Positions 34,314 to 42,240 of a stretch of DNA of 64,000 nt are shown piece by piece (position 1 is the stretch's first letter; the number at the start of each line of letters is the position of its first letter). The stretch comes from Marinococcus halotolerans DSM 16375. GTDB lineage: Bacteria > Bacillota > Bacilli > Bacillales > Marinococcaceae. The DNA lies in contig NZ_ATVM01000002.1 in NCBI RefSeq assembly GCF_000420725.1, positions 182,961 to 246,960 of the forward strand. The letters are read 5' to 3'. The notes under the pieces were generated by a model. The model did not search any database. It was given only the letters and a program-made list of their open reading frames with translations, and was not told where the DNA came from. A program made the translations under genes and the position numbers.

Positions 34314-35540
34314 ATGAATTGGAAAATAATCGCAGCAGCAGGGTCGATGCTTACAATTGCAGGATGCTCCGGAGGTTCAGGAGGAGACGGGGCATCGTGG
34401 GAGGAAGAGGAGTGGCAGGATATTGAGGAAGAAGCTGCTGGAACTACTGTGGAATTACATATGTGGGGCGGGGACCAGGGGACCAATGAATACATAGATG
34501 AATGGGTGGCTCCGCGCCTGGAGGAACAGTATGACATTACGCTGAACCGGAATCCGATTGAAACAGAAGACGCGCTGCAAAATCTTTATTCTGAAAAAGA
34601 GGCGGGAACCGAAGACGGGACAATGGATATCATCTGGCTGAATGGGGAGAATTTCCGTAATGCAAAGGAAAACAAGCTTTTATACGGCTCCTTTGCAGAT
34701 GCACTCCCAAACGTTGAAAATCATATTGATATGGAGGCCGATACAAACGCATACGATTTCGGTACGCCGGTTGAAGGAATGGAAGTCCCATGGGGATCGG
34801 TGCAGTTTACCTTCATGTATGATACTGAAAAGGTGGATACGCCGCCGGACAGTATTGAAGAGCTTGCTGCCTGGGTGAAGGACAACCCGGGAGAGTTCAC
34901 GTATCCGGAAGCGACCGACTTTACCGGGAATGCGTTTTTGCGCCATTTTATTTATAATAACGTCGAAGCCGAAGAAGTTATTGAACAGGGCTATGATGAA
35001 GAATGGATTGATGAACAAACAGGCAGTATGTGGAAGACCCTGCGGGAGATGGAACCGGATTTATGGAGAGACGGCAAGACGTATCCATCGACGCTCAGCC
35101 AGCTGGACCGGCTGTACCGGGACGGCGAAGTATCTATGACCATGGGCTACAATGAAGCGAGAGCGGAAAGCCTGATCCAGGACGGCACGTTTCCGGAAAC
35201 AACGGACACGTTTGTATTTGACAACAATTCGATAGGAAACACCCATTATTTGTCCATTCCTTTTAACAGCACAAACGTACCGGGAGCGATGGCTGCGATC
35301 AATTACTTAGTGTCGCCGGAAGCTCAGCTGCAAAAACAGGCGCCGTCAATGTGGGGAGACAGCACCGTTCTTGATCTTGATACGCTCTCTGAAAAGAGGC
35401 GCCGGGAATTTATTGAACAGGACCGCGGGGAGTCCGTGCTGGATACCGAAGTGCTAAACAATGCTTATCAGCCGGAAATGGATGCGGGCTATGTAGAATG
35501 GACCGAGGACCGGTGGGAAAATGAAATTGTTCAAAAGTAA
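34314..35540 (+). CDS. ynjB: ABC transporter substrate-binding lipoprotein, YnjB type
   Basis: Extracellular solute-binding lipoprotein of 408 residues. The signal peptide ends in the lipobox TIAGC (Cys about residue 16), followed by a Gly/Ser and acidic linker. The mature protein shows features I associate with E. coli YnjB: LHMWGGDQGTNEYIDEWVAP, DIIWLNGENF and VPWGSVQFTFMYDTEKV. The ATG at 34314 is 12 bases after GGGAG; a GTG at 34305 is an alternative start. It overlaps the first permease by 20 bases. The substrate of YnjBCD systems is not established; thiamine was once suggested from distant similarity, which is weak evidence. Confidence 0.82.
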   Translation: MNWKIIAAAGSMLTIAGCSGGSGGDGASWEEEEWQDIEEEAAGTTVELHMWGGDQGTNEYIDEWVAPRLEEQYDITLNRNPIETEDALQNLYSEKEAGTEDGTMDIIWLNGENFRNAKENKLLYGSFADALPNVENHIDMEADTNAYDFGTPVEGMEVPWGSVQFTFMYDTEKVDTPPDSIEELAAWVKDNPGEFTYPEATDFTGNAFLRHFIYNNVEAEEVIEQGYDEEWIDEQTGSMWKTLREMEPDLWRDGKTYPSTLSQLDRLYRDGEVSMTMGYNEARAESLIQDGTFPETTDTFVFDNNSIGNTHYLSIPFNSTNVPGAMAAINYLVSPEAQLQKQAPSMWGDSTVLDLDTLSEKRRREFIEQDRGESVLDTEVLNNAYQPEMDAGYVEWTEDRWENEIVQK

Positions 35541-36375
35541 AAGCATGGTAGTTATGCTTTTGCCGGCGCTTCTTGTTACGGCTGGTCTTTCATTTTACGC
35601 GGTCGCAGTACTTTGGATGCGGCTGGGCGCAGAAGAGAGTCCGTTAGCTGTCCTTAATGACATAGCTTCTCTGCCTTCTTTTTGGGAAAGCCTCAGCTTC
35701 AGTCTTGGAGTGACGACTCTCTCCACCCTGCTTTCTCTGGGGATCGGGGTGGCGGCCTCTAAACTGCTGTTTGGAAAAAAGCGAAGCGCCGGCGCCGGTG
35801 CGCTGTTCTGGATTCCGATGGCAGTGCCCCATTTTGTGGGAGCGTATCTGGTCATCTGGTTTTTTTCACAGAGCGGGTGGACGGCCTCTCTCACACAGCA
35901 GCTGGGATGGATCGATAATAGAACAGATTTCCCAATTCTCACAAATGACACTAGCGGCATCGGCATCGTTTTATCCTACGTATGGAAAGAAGTGCCTTTT
36001 GTTGTGCTGATGACAGCGCCGGTCTACCTGGAAATGAATAATTCGGTAAAGCATGCGGTGGCAACGCTTGGCGGCGGATTCCTCCGTCAATTTAAAGACG
36101 CGGAATGGCCTTATTTAAAAGCAGTAACCCTGGAAACGGGCGTAATCCTGTTTGCGTTTGTATTCGGCGCCTTTGAAGTGCCGGGGCTGGTGGGGGCGAC
36201 CCGTCCGGAAATGATTGGTGTAACCATTTTTGAGTGGTACAGCGGCGGAAACTGGGAGGAGCGGCCTTATGCTTACGCAGTATCGGCCTGGATCGGTGTG
36301 GTATTCATCACTCTCAGCGCACTTCTGATGTGGTATACCCGCCGGCTGCGCATCCGGATATGGAGGGGGGAGTAG
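35521..36375 (+). CDS. ABC transporter permease, first half of YnjC
   Basis: Membrane permease of the MetI-like superfamily, 284 residues, six membrane segments. The EAA loop that contacts the ATPase is seen in HAVATLGGGFLRQFKDAEWPYLK (about residues 180-202). In E. coli one long YnjC protein carries both permease halves; here they are two genes, this one and the next, one base apart. It begins inside the end of the lipoprotein gene (20-base overlap), so the whole set is coupled. Confidence 0.85.
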   Translation: MKLFKSKSMVVMLLPALLVTAGLSFYAVAVLWMRLGAEESPLAVLNDIASLPSFWESLSFSLGVTTLSTLLSLGIGVAASKLLFGKKRSAGAGALFWIPMAVPHFVGAYLVIWFFSQSGWTASLTQQLGWIDNRTDFPILTNDTSGIGIVLSYVWKEVPFVVLMTAPVYLEMNNSVKHAVATLGGGFLRQFKDAEWPYLKAVTLETGVILFAFVFGAFEVPGLVGATRPEMIGVTIFEWYSGGNWEERPYAYAVSAWIGVVFITLSALLMWYTRRLRIRIWRGE

Positions 36376-36376
36376 C

Positions 36377-37159
36377 ATGAAAAGAAAAGCAGCGGCAGCC
36401 GCTTTTGCGCTTTGCTTTGCAGTCCCTTTACTGGCGCTCATCATACAGAGCTTCGCAGCAAAATGGCCATTTGGGGAGATTTGGCCGCTGGCGTGGACGC
36501 TCGACGGCTGGAGATTGCCGTTTGGCGACCCGCTGCTTGCAGAGGCCTGGGGACGGACGATTCTTATTGCTTTATGTGTGGCGGCTCTAAACCTCGTGAT
36601 TGGCATTCCGGCAGCTAAAGCGCTTGTTGTCCGGGAGTTCCGGGGAAAGGAGCTGATAGATGCCATGCTTTTAATTCCCGTGCTTCTTCCTGTTACCGCT
36701 CTTGCTGTCGGTCTGCACATTTTTGCTCTTCAGAGCGGTACAGCAAATACATGGTACGGGGTCGCTTTTTTTCATCTGCTCCCGACACTTCCGTACACGA
36801 TTCGCATCATTCGTGCGGGCTATGAGCGGATAGGAAGAGGCCAGTATGAACAATCACGAAGCCTGGGCGGCGGGGCGGCCGCCAGATTTTTGCTGATTGA
36901 GCTTCCCCAGATGACTGCTTCTGTGCGTACAGCTGTCTTTTTTGCAGTTGTTATTTCTGTCAGTCAGTTTGCCCTGACTGTTATTATAGGAGGAGGAACG
37001 GTTACGACGATGGCGGTATTGTATTATCCGTATACAAACAGTGCGGCACCGTCAGCCGTCAGCGCCTTTTCATTAATGACAGCCGCGCTTCCAGCGGCAG
37101 CCGCGCTTGCTGCTGATGGAGTGCTGAGAGTTAGTACGAAAATTTTAAAATCGTGGTAG
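36377..37159 (+). CDS. ABC transporter permease, second half of YnjC
   Basis: Second MetI-like permease, 260 residues, about six membrane segments, with the EAA-like loop QYEQSRSLGGGAAARFLLIELPQ near residue 155. The start is an ATG one base after the previous stop, with GGAGGGGGGAG upstream. It forms the pore together with the preceding permease. The ATPase gene follows after 12 bases. Confidence 0.85.
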   Translation: MKRKAAAAAFALCFAVPLLALIIQSFAAKWPFGEIWPLAWTLDGWRLPFGDPLLAEAWGRTILIALCVAALNLVIGIPAAKALVVREFRGKELIDAMLLIPVLLPVTALAVGLHIFALQSGTANTWYGVAFFHLLPTLPYTIRIIRAGYERIGRGQYEQSRSLGGGAAARFLLIELPQMTASVRTAVFFAVVISVSQFALTVIIGGGTVTTMAVLYYPYTNSAAPSAVSAFSLMTAALPAAAALAADGVLRVSTKILKSW

Positions 37160-37171
37160 GAGCAGGGAGAT

Positions 37172-38092
37172 ATGTCATACGTTTCAATTCAAAAAGGAAG
37201 CAAGATCTATCAGGAAAACCAGGTGCTCCGGAATATAAACCTCGAGCTGAAAGAGGGGGAAAACCGGAGCCTGGTCGGGAAATCCGGCACAGGGAAATCG
37301 ACGCTGTTACGCTGCATCGCCGGTATTGATTCGTTTTCAAGCGGTACGGTGATGATTGACGGGACAAATGTAAATGAAAGGCCGGCAGAGAAACGTCCTG
37401 TCGTTTTAATGTTCCAGCAGCCGCTGCTTTTTCCGCATTTAACGATTCTGCAGAACGTTACGTACGGCTTGAAGATGAAACGAACACCTAAAAAAGAACG
37501 AATGAAAGCCGGGAGACAGCTGCTTGAAAAAATGGAGATAGCAGGGCTTGAAGCACTGTATCCGTATCAATGCTCCGGAGGCCAGCAGCAGCGTGCAGCT
37601 CTTGCACGGGCAATAGCTGCAACACCAAAAGTACTGCTGCTTGATGAGCCGTTTTCGAGCCTGGACAGTTCCTTGCGTAAAACGATGCGCCGCTGGGTAA
37701 AAGCAGTACTTGAGCAGGAAAACATCACTTCAATGTTTGTCACGCACGACCGGGACGAGGCGTTTGACATGGGAGAGAGCGTCAGTGTGATGGCCGGCGG
37801 AGAAGTTATAGAAACGGGAAATCGGGACAAACTCATGCGGGCGCCGGAGCGGAAAGAGACTGCTTCACTGCTCGCAGATGGATGGTGGTTTCCGGAGAAG
37901 GGCTTTGTCCCGGCTGAAGCTTTGCGGGTAACAAAGGAAGCAGAGAAAAATTATTCCGCAGCTGAGGCAGGGCCTGTGAAAAAACAGTACGGCCTGTGGA
38001 TTCAGACATTTTATGAAGTCGGGGGTGCCCAGTCTGTGACACTGGCTGTGAATGAACCATTTCACGGAAGAACATTTATAACCCCGGCTTGA
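37172..38092 (+). CDS. ynjD: ABC transporter ATP-binding protein, YnjD type
   Basis: Energises the importer. 306 residues: Walker A VGKSGTGKSTLL (near 36), Q-loop LMFQQPLLFPH (near 80), signature CSGGQQQRAALARA (near 132, Cys in place of the usual Leu), Walker B VLLLDEPFSSLD (near 152), H-loop FVTHDRDEAF (near 190). The last 90 residues extend beyond the ATPase core as an accessory domain without a motif I recognise. It lies 12 bases after the second permease. Confidence 0.87.
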   Translation: MSYVSIQKGSKIYQENQVLRNINLELKEGENRSLVGKSGTGKSTLLRCIAGIDSFSSGTVMIDGTNVNERPAEKRPVVLMFQQPLLFPHLTILQNVTYGLKMKRTPKKERMKAGRQLLEKMEIAGLEALYPYQCSGGQQQRAALARAIAATPKVLLLDEPFSSLDSSLRKTMRRWVKAVLEQENITSMFVTHDRDEAFDMGESVSVMAGGEVIETGNRDKLMRAPERKETASLLADGWWFPEKGFVPAEALRVTKEAEKNYSAAEAGPVKKQYGLWIQTFYEVGGAQSVTLAVNEPFHGRTFITPA

Positions 38093-38107
38093 AAAAGGAG
38101 ACAGCGT

Positions 38108-38773
38108 ATGAGCATTAAAAGTATTATAAAATATGTTGTCTTTCTGACAGCTGTTGTGACAATTGCCTGGCTGAACGCCGAAGTGTTCCGTTTCTCGCCG
38201 CAGGCGGTAAGGGATGAAATTCTAATACTCGGTGCATGGGCTCCTGCTATTTACATTGCCGCCTGTATGCTCCGGCCGCTTATTTTATTTCCAGCTTCGA
38301 TCATGTCGCTTGCCGGCGGTCTCGCCTTCGGTCCGGCTCCAGGCGTGATGTACATTTTAATTGGCGGAACCAGCGGGGCTATACTCGCATACGGAGTCGG
38401 ACGCCTGCTTGGGAAAGAATTGTTTCAGAAAAAAATTAAAGGGCGGATGGAAATCTGGCGCAGGAAGCTCGAAGCGGAAGGCTTTCGGGCAACGCTTTTG
38501 ATGCGGCTGCTGCCCGTGTTGAATTTTGATCTTGTGAGCTATGTGTGCGGGTTGTCCAGGGTGAGTCTGTACTCCTATACTGCAGCTACCGTTATTGGAC
38601 TGCTGCCGGGAGCGATAGGCTACAGCTTTTTAGGGTCAGGGCTGTTAACCGGGGAGTGGAGGTATATAGTGGGAGCAATCAGCGTTTTTGCAGCTCTTTT
38701 GATCGTAGTTGTCATTTTACGGAAAAAAGGGTATGAAAAGAATATAAACAACGTAAATGGGGAACTGCAATGA
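38108..38773 (+). CDS. TVP38/TMEM64-family (VTT domain) membrane protein
   Basis: Member of the DedA/TVP38 superfamily, 221 residues with about five to six membrane segments. The VTT signature is seen in SLAGGLAFGPAPGVMYILIGGTSGAILAYGVGRLLGK (about 62-100) and FRATLLMRLLPVLNFDLVSYVCGLSRVSLYSY (about 128-160). Relatives scramble or move lipids in some organisms, and E. coli YdjX and YdjZ, members of this family, lie next to the ynj genes. The same domain is known fused to disulfide-reductase flavoproteins, and such a flavoprotein lies two genes downstream here, supporting a functional link. It overlaps the next gene by four bases. Confidence 0.85.
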   Translation: MSIKSIIKYVVFLTAVVTIAWLNAEVFRFSPQAVRDEILILGAWAPAIYIAACMLRPLILFPASIMSLAGGLAFGPAPGVMYILIGGTSGAILAYGVGRLLGKELFQKKIKGRMEIWRRKLEAEGFRATLLMRLLPVLNFDLVSYVCGLSRVSLYSYTAATVIGLLPGAIGYSFLGSGLLTGEWRYIVGAISVFAALLIVVVILRKKGYEKNINNVNGELQ

Positions 38774-39375
38774 TTGATACACACGCCCGGAAATGGGCAG
38801 ACCCTGTCATAGATAAAACAGCCGACTGGTTTCTGAACCGGCGTTGGACAGCCAATCAGGTAACGGTTCTTGCATTTGGAATCGGTGTGCTTACCGGACC
38901 GCTTATTTATTTTGATGCCGCGTGGGCAGCCTTTATCTGCCTCTGGATTTCAGGGTTTTTAGATACCGTGGATGGGGCCATGGCGAGAAAAACCAGGCCT
39001 TCTGCGTTTGGGACAGTTCTTGATATTACGTTTGACCGCCTCGTGGAAGCGAGTGTTCTGCTCGGCCTTGCCTTCCGGTATCCGGATTTGATGTGGCTGC
39101 TGCTTTTATTAAGTGTCTCCATATTGTTTTCGATTACCGTGTTTTTAACAGTAGGAAATATGTCAGAACAAAGCGGGGTCAAATCGTTTTACTACCAGGC
39201 GGGACTCGCCGAACGAACCGAAGGATTTATTTTGTTTTCCCTCATGATGCTTTTTCCGGCTTTTTTACTGTATTCCACTGCTTTATTTTTATTTGTCGAA
39301 ACATTTACCGGCCTGCAGAGGCTGCTGGAAGCAAAACGATTACTAAAGGAGCAGGATGAAAATGCCGCAGATTGA
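38770..39375 (+). CDS. CDP-alcohol phosphatidyltransferase-family protein (YnjF-like)
   Basis: Membrane enzyme of 201 residues that would transfer a phosphatidyl group from CDP-diacylglycerol, or an analogous head group, to an alcohol. The catalytic motif is complete: DTVDGAMARKTRPSAFGTVLD followed by ITFDR (about residues 57-82), matching DxxDGxxAR...GxxxDxxxD. About five to six membrane helices. E. coli ynjF, in the same locus type, belongs to this family; its product is unknown. It overlaps the upstream TVP38 gene by 4 bases and the downstream flavoprotein by 20 bases. Confidence 0.85.
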   Translation: MIDTHARKWADPVIDKTADWFLNRRWTANQVTVLAFGIGVLTGPLIYFDAAWAAFICLWISGFLDTVDGAMARKTRPSAFGTVLDITFDRLVEASVLLGLAFRYPDLMWLLLLLSVSILFSITVFLTVGNMSEQSGVKSFYYQAGLAERTEGFILFSLMMLFPAFLLYSTALFLFVETFTGLQRLLEAKRLLKEQDENAAD

Positions 39376-40795
39376 TTACGATTTAATAGTTCTTGGGGGC
39401 GGATCCGGCGGACTGACCGTTGCCTCAGGAGCAGCGCAGTTTGGCATGAAAACCGCCCTGGTCGATGACCGCGAAAATCTCGGAGGCGAATGTCTGCATG
39501 CCGGGTGTATACCGTCGAAAGCATTTGTGACTGTAGGAAGAGAAGTCCAGAACGCGCGAAGGGCTGCAGCAGAGTTCGGCCTGCAGATGGATGGAAACGC
39601 AGATTTTGAACAGGTGAAAAAAAGAGTGCGGGATGCTGTAGCTGACGTGCAGGAGCTTGATGACGTAAGCGAATTTGAAGCGCTCGGTATCGATGTGTAC
39701 ATGCGGCGCGGAGAGTTTATGGATCCGCATCATTTGTATCTTGAGGATGGAAGCGTCATTGGCGGAAAAAGAATCGTGATCGCCACCGGCTCGAGTCCGA
39801 ACGTGCCTCCAATTGAAAACCTGGAGCTTCTGCCTTACTACACGAACGAAACGATTTTCGAGGCGGAGAAGCTGCCGGAAAAACTGGTGTGTGTTGGAAG
39901 CGGCCCGGTAGGTATGGAACTTGCCCAGACGCTCGCACGAATCGGTTCTTCCGTGACTGCGGTAGACTCGGGGGATCGTATTTTTTCGAAAGAAGAAAAG
40001 GAAATTGCTGAACGGGCGCAGAAAGAATTAGAAAAGGAAATCCATTTCATCCCCAACAGCCGGGTGGTACGGCTCGAAAAAGAAAATGGGCGGGTATATG
40101 CTGTCACAGAAGGAGAAAGCGAACAGAAAATCGAAGCGGACGCTCTTTTGCTTGCGGCAGGGCGTGTGCCGAACACCAATAACATAGGATTAGAAAAAGC
40201 AGGTGTGAGGGTAAAGAAAGATAAGAGCATTGATATCTCGAATACCATGCAGACGTCTGTGCCGCATATCTACGCCGTCGGGGACGCCAGCGGAGGCTAT
40301 ATGTTTACGCACGCGGCCGGTATGGAAGGCCAGACCGTGGTCTCCAACGCTGTTTTCGGGCTGCGCCGGAAAATTAATTATAATGCGCTTCCCTGGGCGT
40401 ATTACACCGAGCCGGAAATTTTTCATCTGGGTGTCACCGAGGAAGAAGCTAAACAGCTTGAAGGCGTAGATGCCCGTATTTATCGTATTGAAGGAAAGCA
40501 GGTGGACCGTTTTCTGGCTGAAGGCGACCCGGTTCCTTTAGTGAAAATTATTACCGACCAGAAAGGAAATATTATCGGAGCCCATGCTGTTGGACGCCAT
40601 GCGGCTGATTGGATGCAGCAGGTTACCGCAGCAAAAACGTGGAAGAAGAAGCTGCGGTCCTTTTCGAGTGTAGTGTATCCGTATCCGGCCCACGGGGACA
40701 TCGTAAAAAAAGCAGCGGATGAATACTGGCGGGAAGCTTTGTTTAACAGTCCCGTCAACAAGGTACTTAAAAAGTATGTAGCATGGTTTAGGTAA
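39356..40795 (+). CDS. Mercuric-reductase-like pyridine nucleotide-disulfide oxidoreductase
   Basis: FAD-dependent dithiol/disulfide enzyme of 479 residues. FAD motif LGGGSGGLTVASGAAQ (11-26), redox-active disulfide GGECLHAGCIPSK (CxxxxC, near 45), NAD motif VGSGPVGMELAQTLARIG (near 180), FAD motif IYAVGDASGGYMFTHAA (near 305). The C-terminal region (YPYPAHGDIVKKAAD near 445) differs from lipoamide dehydrogenase, which has HAHPT; the catalytic His-Glu pair is not obvious, so the substrate is probably not lipoamide. It has no MerA-type C-terminal cysteine pair. Flavoproteins of this kind occur fused to TVP38 domains elsewhere; here both parts are separate genes of one operon. Confidence 0.85.
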   Translation: MKMPQIDYDLIVLGGGSGGLTVASGAAQFGMKTALVDDRENLGGECLHAGCIPSKAFVTVGREVQNARRAAAEFGLQMDGNADFEQVKKRVRDAVADVQELDDVSEFEALGIDVYMRRGEFMDPHHLYLEDGSVIGGKRIVIATGSSPNVPPIENLELLPYYTNETIFEAEKLPEKLVCVGSGPVGMELAQTLARIGSSVTAVDSGDRIFSKEEKEIAERAQKELEKEIHFIPNSRVVRLEKENGRVYAVTEGESEQKIEADALLLAAGRVPNTNNIGLEKAGVRVKKDKSIDISNTMQTSVPHIYAVGDASGGYMFTHAAGMEGQTVVSNAVFGLRRKINYNALPWAYYTEPEIFHLGVTEEEAKQLEGVDARIYRIEGKQVDRFLAEGDPVPLVKIITDQKGNIIGAHAVGRHAADWMQQVTAAKTWKKKLRSFSSVVYPYPAHGDIVKKAADEYWREALFNSPVNKVLKKYVAWFR

Positions 40796-40820
40796 TTGAA
40801 GAGACAGAGGAGGAAATACA

Positions 40821-41918
40821 GTGACTAAACGAGTAATATTCGTCGGAGCAGGCCACACCAATCTTTCCGTGATAAAAGAATGGAAGAAAAAGAAAAAAGA
40901 CGTAGAGTGGATTCTTATTTCTCCTGGACAGTACCAGTATTATTCAGGTATGTATTCAGGCTATATGGAAGGACGCTACGCCATCGAAGACATCCGTGTT
41001 CCGCTTCGGTCATTCTGTAACGCAAACGGCGGTACATTTGTTTCAGCCAAGGTCACTTCCATTGATCCGAGACAGAATATTGTACTCACCAACGCAGGCA
41101 AAGTCATGCATTTTGACTATTTGTCCGTAGATATCGGCGCCCAGCCAAAAGGGCTCGAAATTCCCCATGTGCAAAAGCACGCGGAAGTCTTAAAAGCTAA
41201 TGAAAGCTTCTCCGAAGCGGTGGAAAGCGTCCGGACAAGCCATCACCCGGTTATTGTCGGCGGCGGTTATGCTGGTGTGGAGATGGCGTTTACCACGCAG
41301 GCATGGAGAAGGAAAAACAAGCTCCAGTCTCCGGTGAAAATTATTTCCGGTAGTAAACTTCTTCCGGAAGACACTGAAGAAACGCGGCAGCAGGTGTACG
41401 ATCTTCTTGATAAAAGAGGGATTGAATATTTTGAGAACGAAGAAGTGCACCAGGTGACAGACCGGACGGTGGAAACTGATTCGCTGTCCTTCCCGTATGA
41501 AGACCTTCTGTGGATGACCGGACCGAAAGCACCAGCCTGGTTTGAAGCCTCCCGGCTGCCGGTCGACAGCGAAGGCTATCTGCTCGTAAACGAACACCTG
41601 CAGTCAGTAGAATATCCGCAAATATTCGGAGTGGGAGACTGCGTCACCATTGCCGGGCATGAAGACATTCCGAAAAACGGAATATCAGCTGTCAAAGAAG
41701 CACCTGTACTTCTTGAAAACATTAAGCGTTCCCTGAAAGGCAAAAAACTGACCAAGTATTCACCGCAAAAAAATTATATGGCAATTCTAAATCTTGGACG
41801 CAAGCAGGGGCTGATGATTTACGGCAACAAAACCCGTGCAGGCAAAGCGCCGTTTAAAATCAAGCACCGGATTGATAAAAAATTCATCAAAGAACTACAA
41901 CCATCAAGAAAAGCGTAG
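40821..41918 (+). CDS. NDH-2-like FAD oxidoreductase, SelD-fusion type
   Basis: FAD/NAD(P)-binding protein of 365 residues. FAD motif FVGAGHTNLSVIKEW (6-20), the stretch YYSGMYSGYMEGRYAIEDI (near 40-58), NAD motif VIVGGGYAGVEMAF (near 140) and FGVGDCVTI (near 270). The SGM.SGY..G.Y motif is typical of the flavoprotein domain found at the N-terminus of some selenophosphate synthases (SelD) and its stand-alone relatives; no SelD is in this window. The last codons (SRKA-stop) come from a dispersed repeat that begins inside the gene. It follows the disulfide reductase by 25 bases with GAGGAGG upstream and ends the apparent operon. Confidence 0.78.
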   Translation: MTKRVIFVGAGHTNLSVIKEWKKKKKDVEWILISPGQYQYYSGMYSGYMEGRYAIEDIRVPLRSFCNANGGTFVSAKVTSIDPRQNIVLTNAGKVMHFDYLSVDIGAQPKGLEIPHVQKHAEVLKANESFSEAVESVRTSHHPVIVGGGYAGVEMAFTTQAWRRKNKLQSPVKIISGSKLLPEDTEETRQQVYDLLDKRGIEYFENEEVHQVTDRTVETDSLSFPYEDLLWMTGPKAPAWFEASRLPVDSEGYLLVNEHLQSVEYPQIFGVGDCVTIAGHEDIPKNGISAVKEAPVLLENIKRSLKGKKLTKYSPQKNYMAILNLGRKQGLMIYGNKTRAGKAPFKIKHRIDKKFIKELQPSRKA

Positions 41919-42019
41919 ATGCCCGGTCAGCCGCGACAGGCACTTCCCGGCCGCGCAGAGCAGCCTGCTGCTCGTAGTCGGACGGAAAGTGACCCGAGCG
42001 GCTGGGCATCGAAGCTGGA
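41902..42019 (-). repeat. Dispersed hairpin repeat, module A
   Basis: Begins with the boundary word CATCAAGAAAAGCG and contains an imperfect long inverted repeat (GATGCCCGG at 41918 against CCGAGCGG...GGGCATC ending at 42010). It is the reverse complement of the module at 49541-49658. It overlaps the end of the flavoprotein gene and supplies its stop codon. Confidence 0.8.
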
Positions 42020-42154
42020 CATCAAGAAAAGCGTAAGAAGCCGGGTAGTGGCGCGGGATCTGGAAGCTCTTTTGCCAAGTGGCTCTTTCACTTGGAAAGA
42101 AGAGCTGAAGAGACCTGCCGCCACTGGCTTCTGGAGCTGGACAGGTAAAAAGCG
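42020..42154 (-). repeat. Dispersed hairpin repeat, module B
   Basis: Starts again with ATCAAGAAAAGCG and ends in GAGCTGGACAGGTAAAAAGCGG. The ends GAAGCCGGGTAGTGGCG and CCGCCACTGGCTTC pair, and the centre holds CCAAGTG/CACTTGG inside AGAGCT arms, so the whole unit can fold as one long hairpin. Same module as 49659-49780 and 49965-50088, reversed. Confidence 0.85.
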
Positions 42155-42197
42155 GAAATACCCGATGAGGGCATGAAAATCCTTTATATAACGTAAA

Positions 42198-42233
42198 AAA
42201 CGGACTGCCCGGGGGAAAGGCAGTCCGTTTTGC
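42198..42233. terminator. Bidirectional terminator before prfC
   Basis: AAACGGACTGCC (42198-42209) pairs with GGCAGTCCGTTT (42219-42230), with A and T runs on the two sides. Together with the repeat modules it fills the 322-base gap between convergent genes. Confidence 0.88.
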
Positions 42234-42240
42234 TATTTTC

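Noticed and set aside
39356..40795. Flavoprotein as a true mercuric reductase or lipoamide dehydrogenase
   Set aside because: It lacks the MerA C-terminal cysteine pair and the HAHPT-type His-Glu active site of lipoamide dehydrogenase; no mer or dehydrogenase-complex genes are near.
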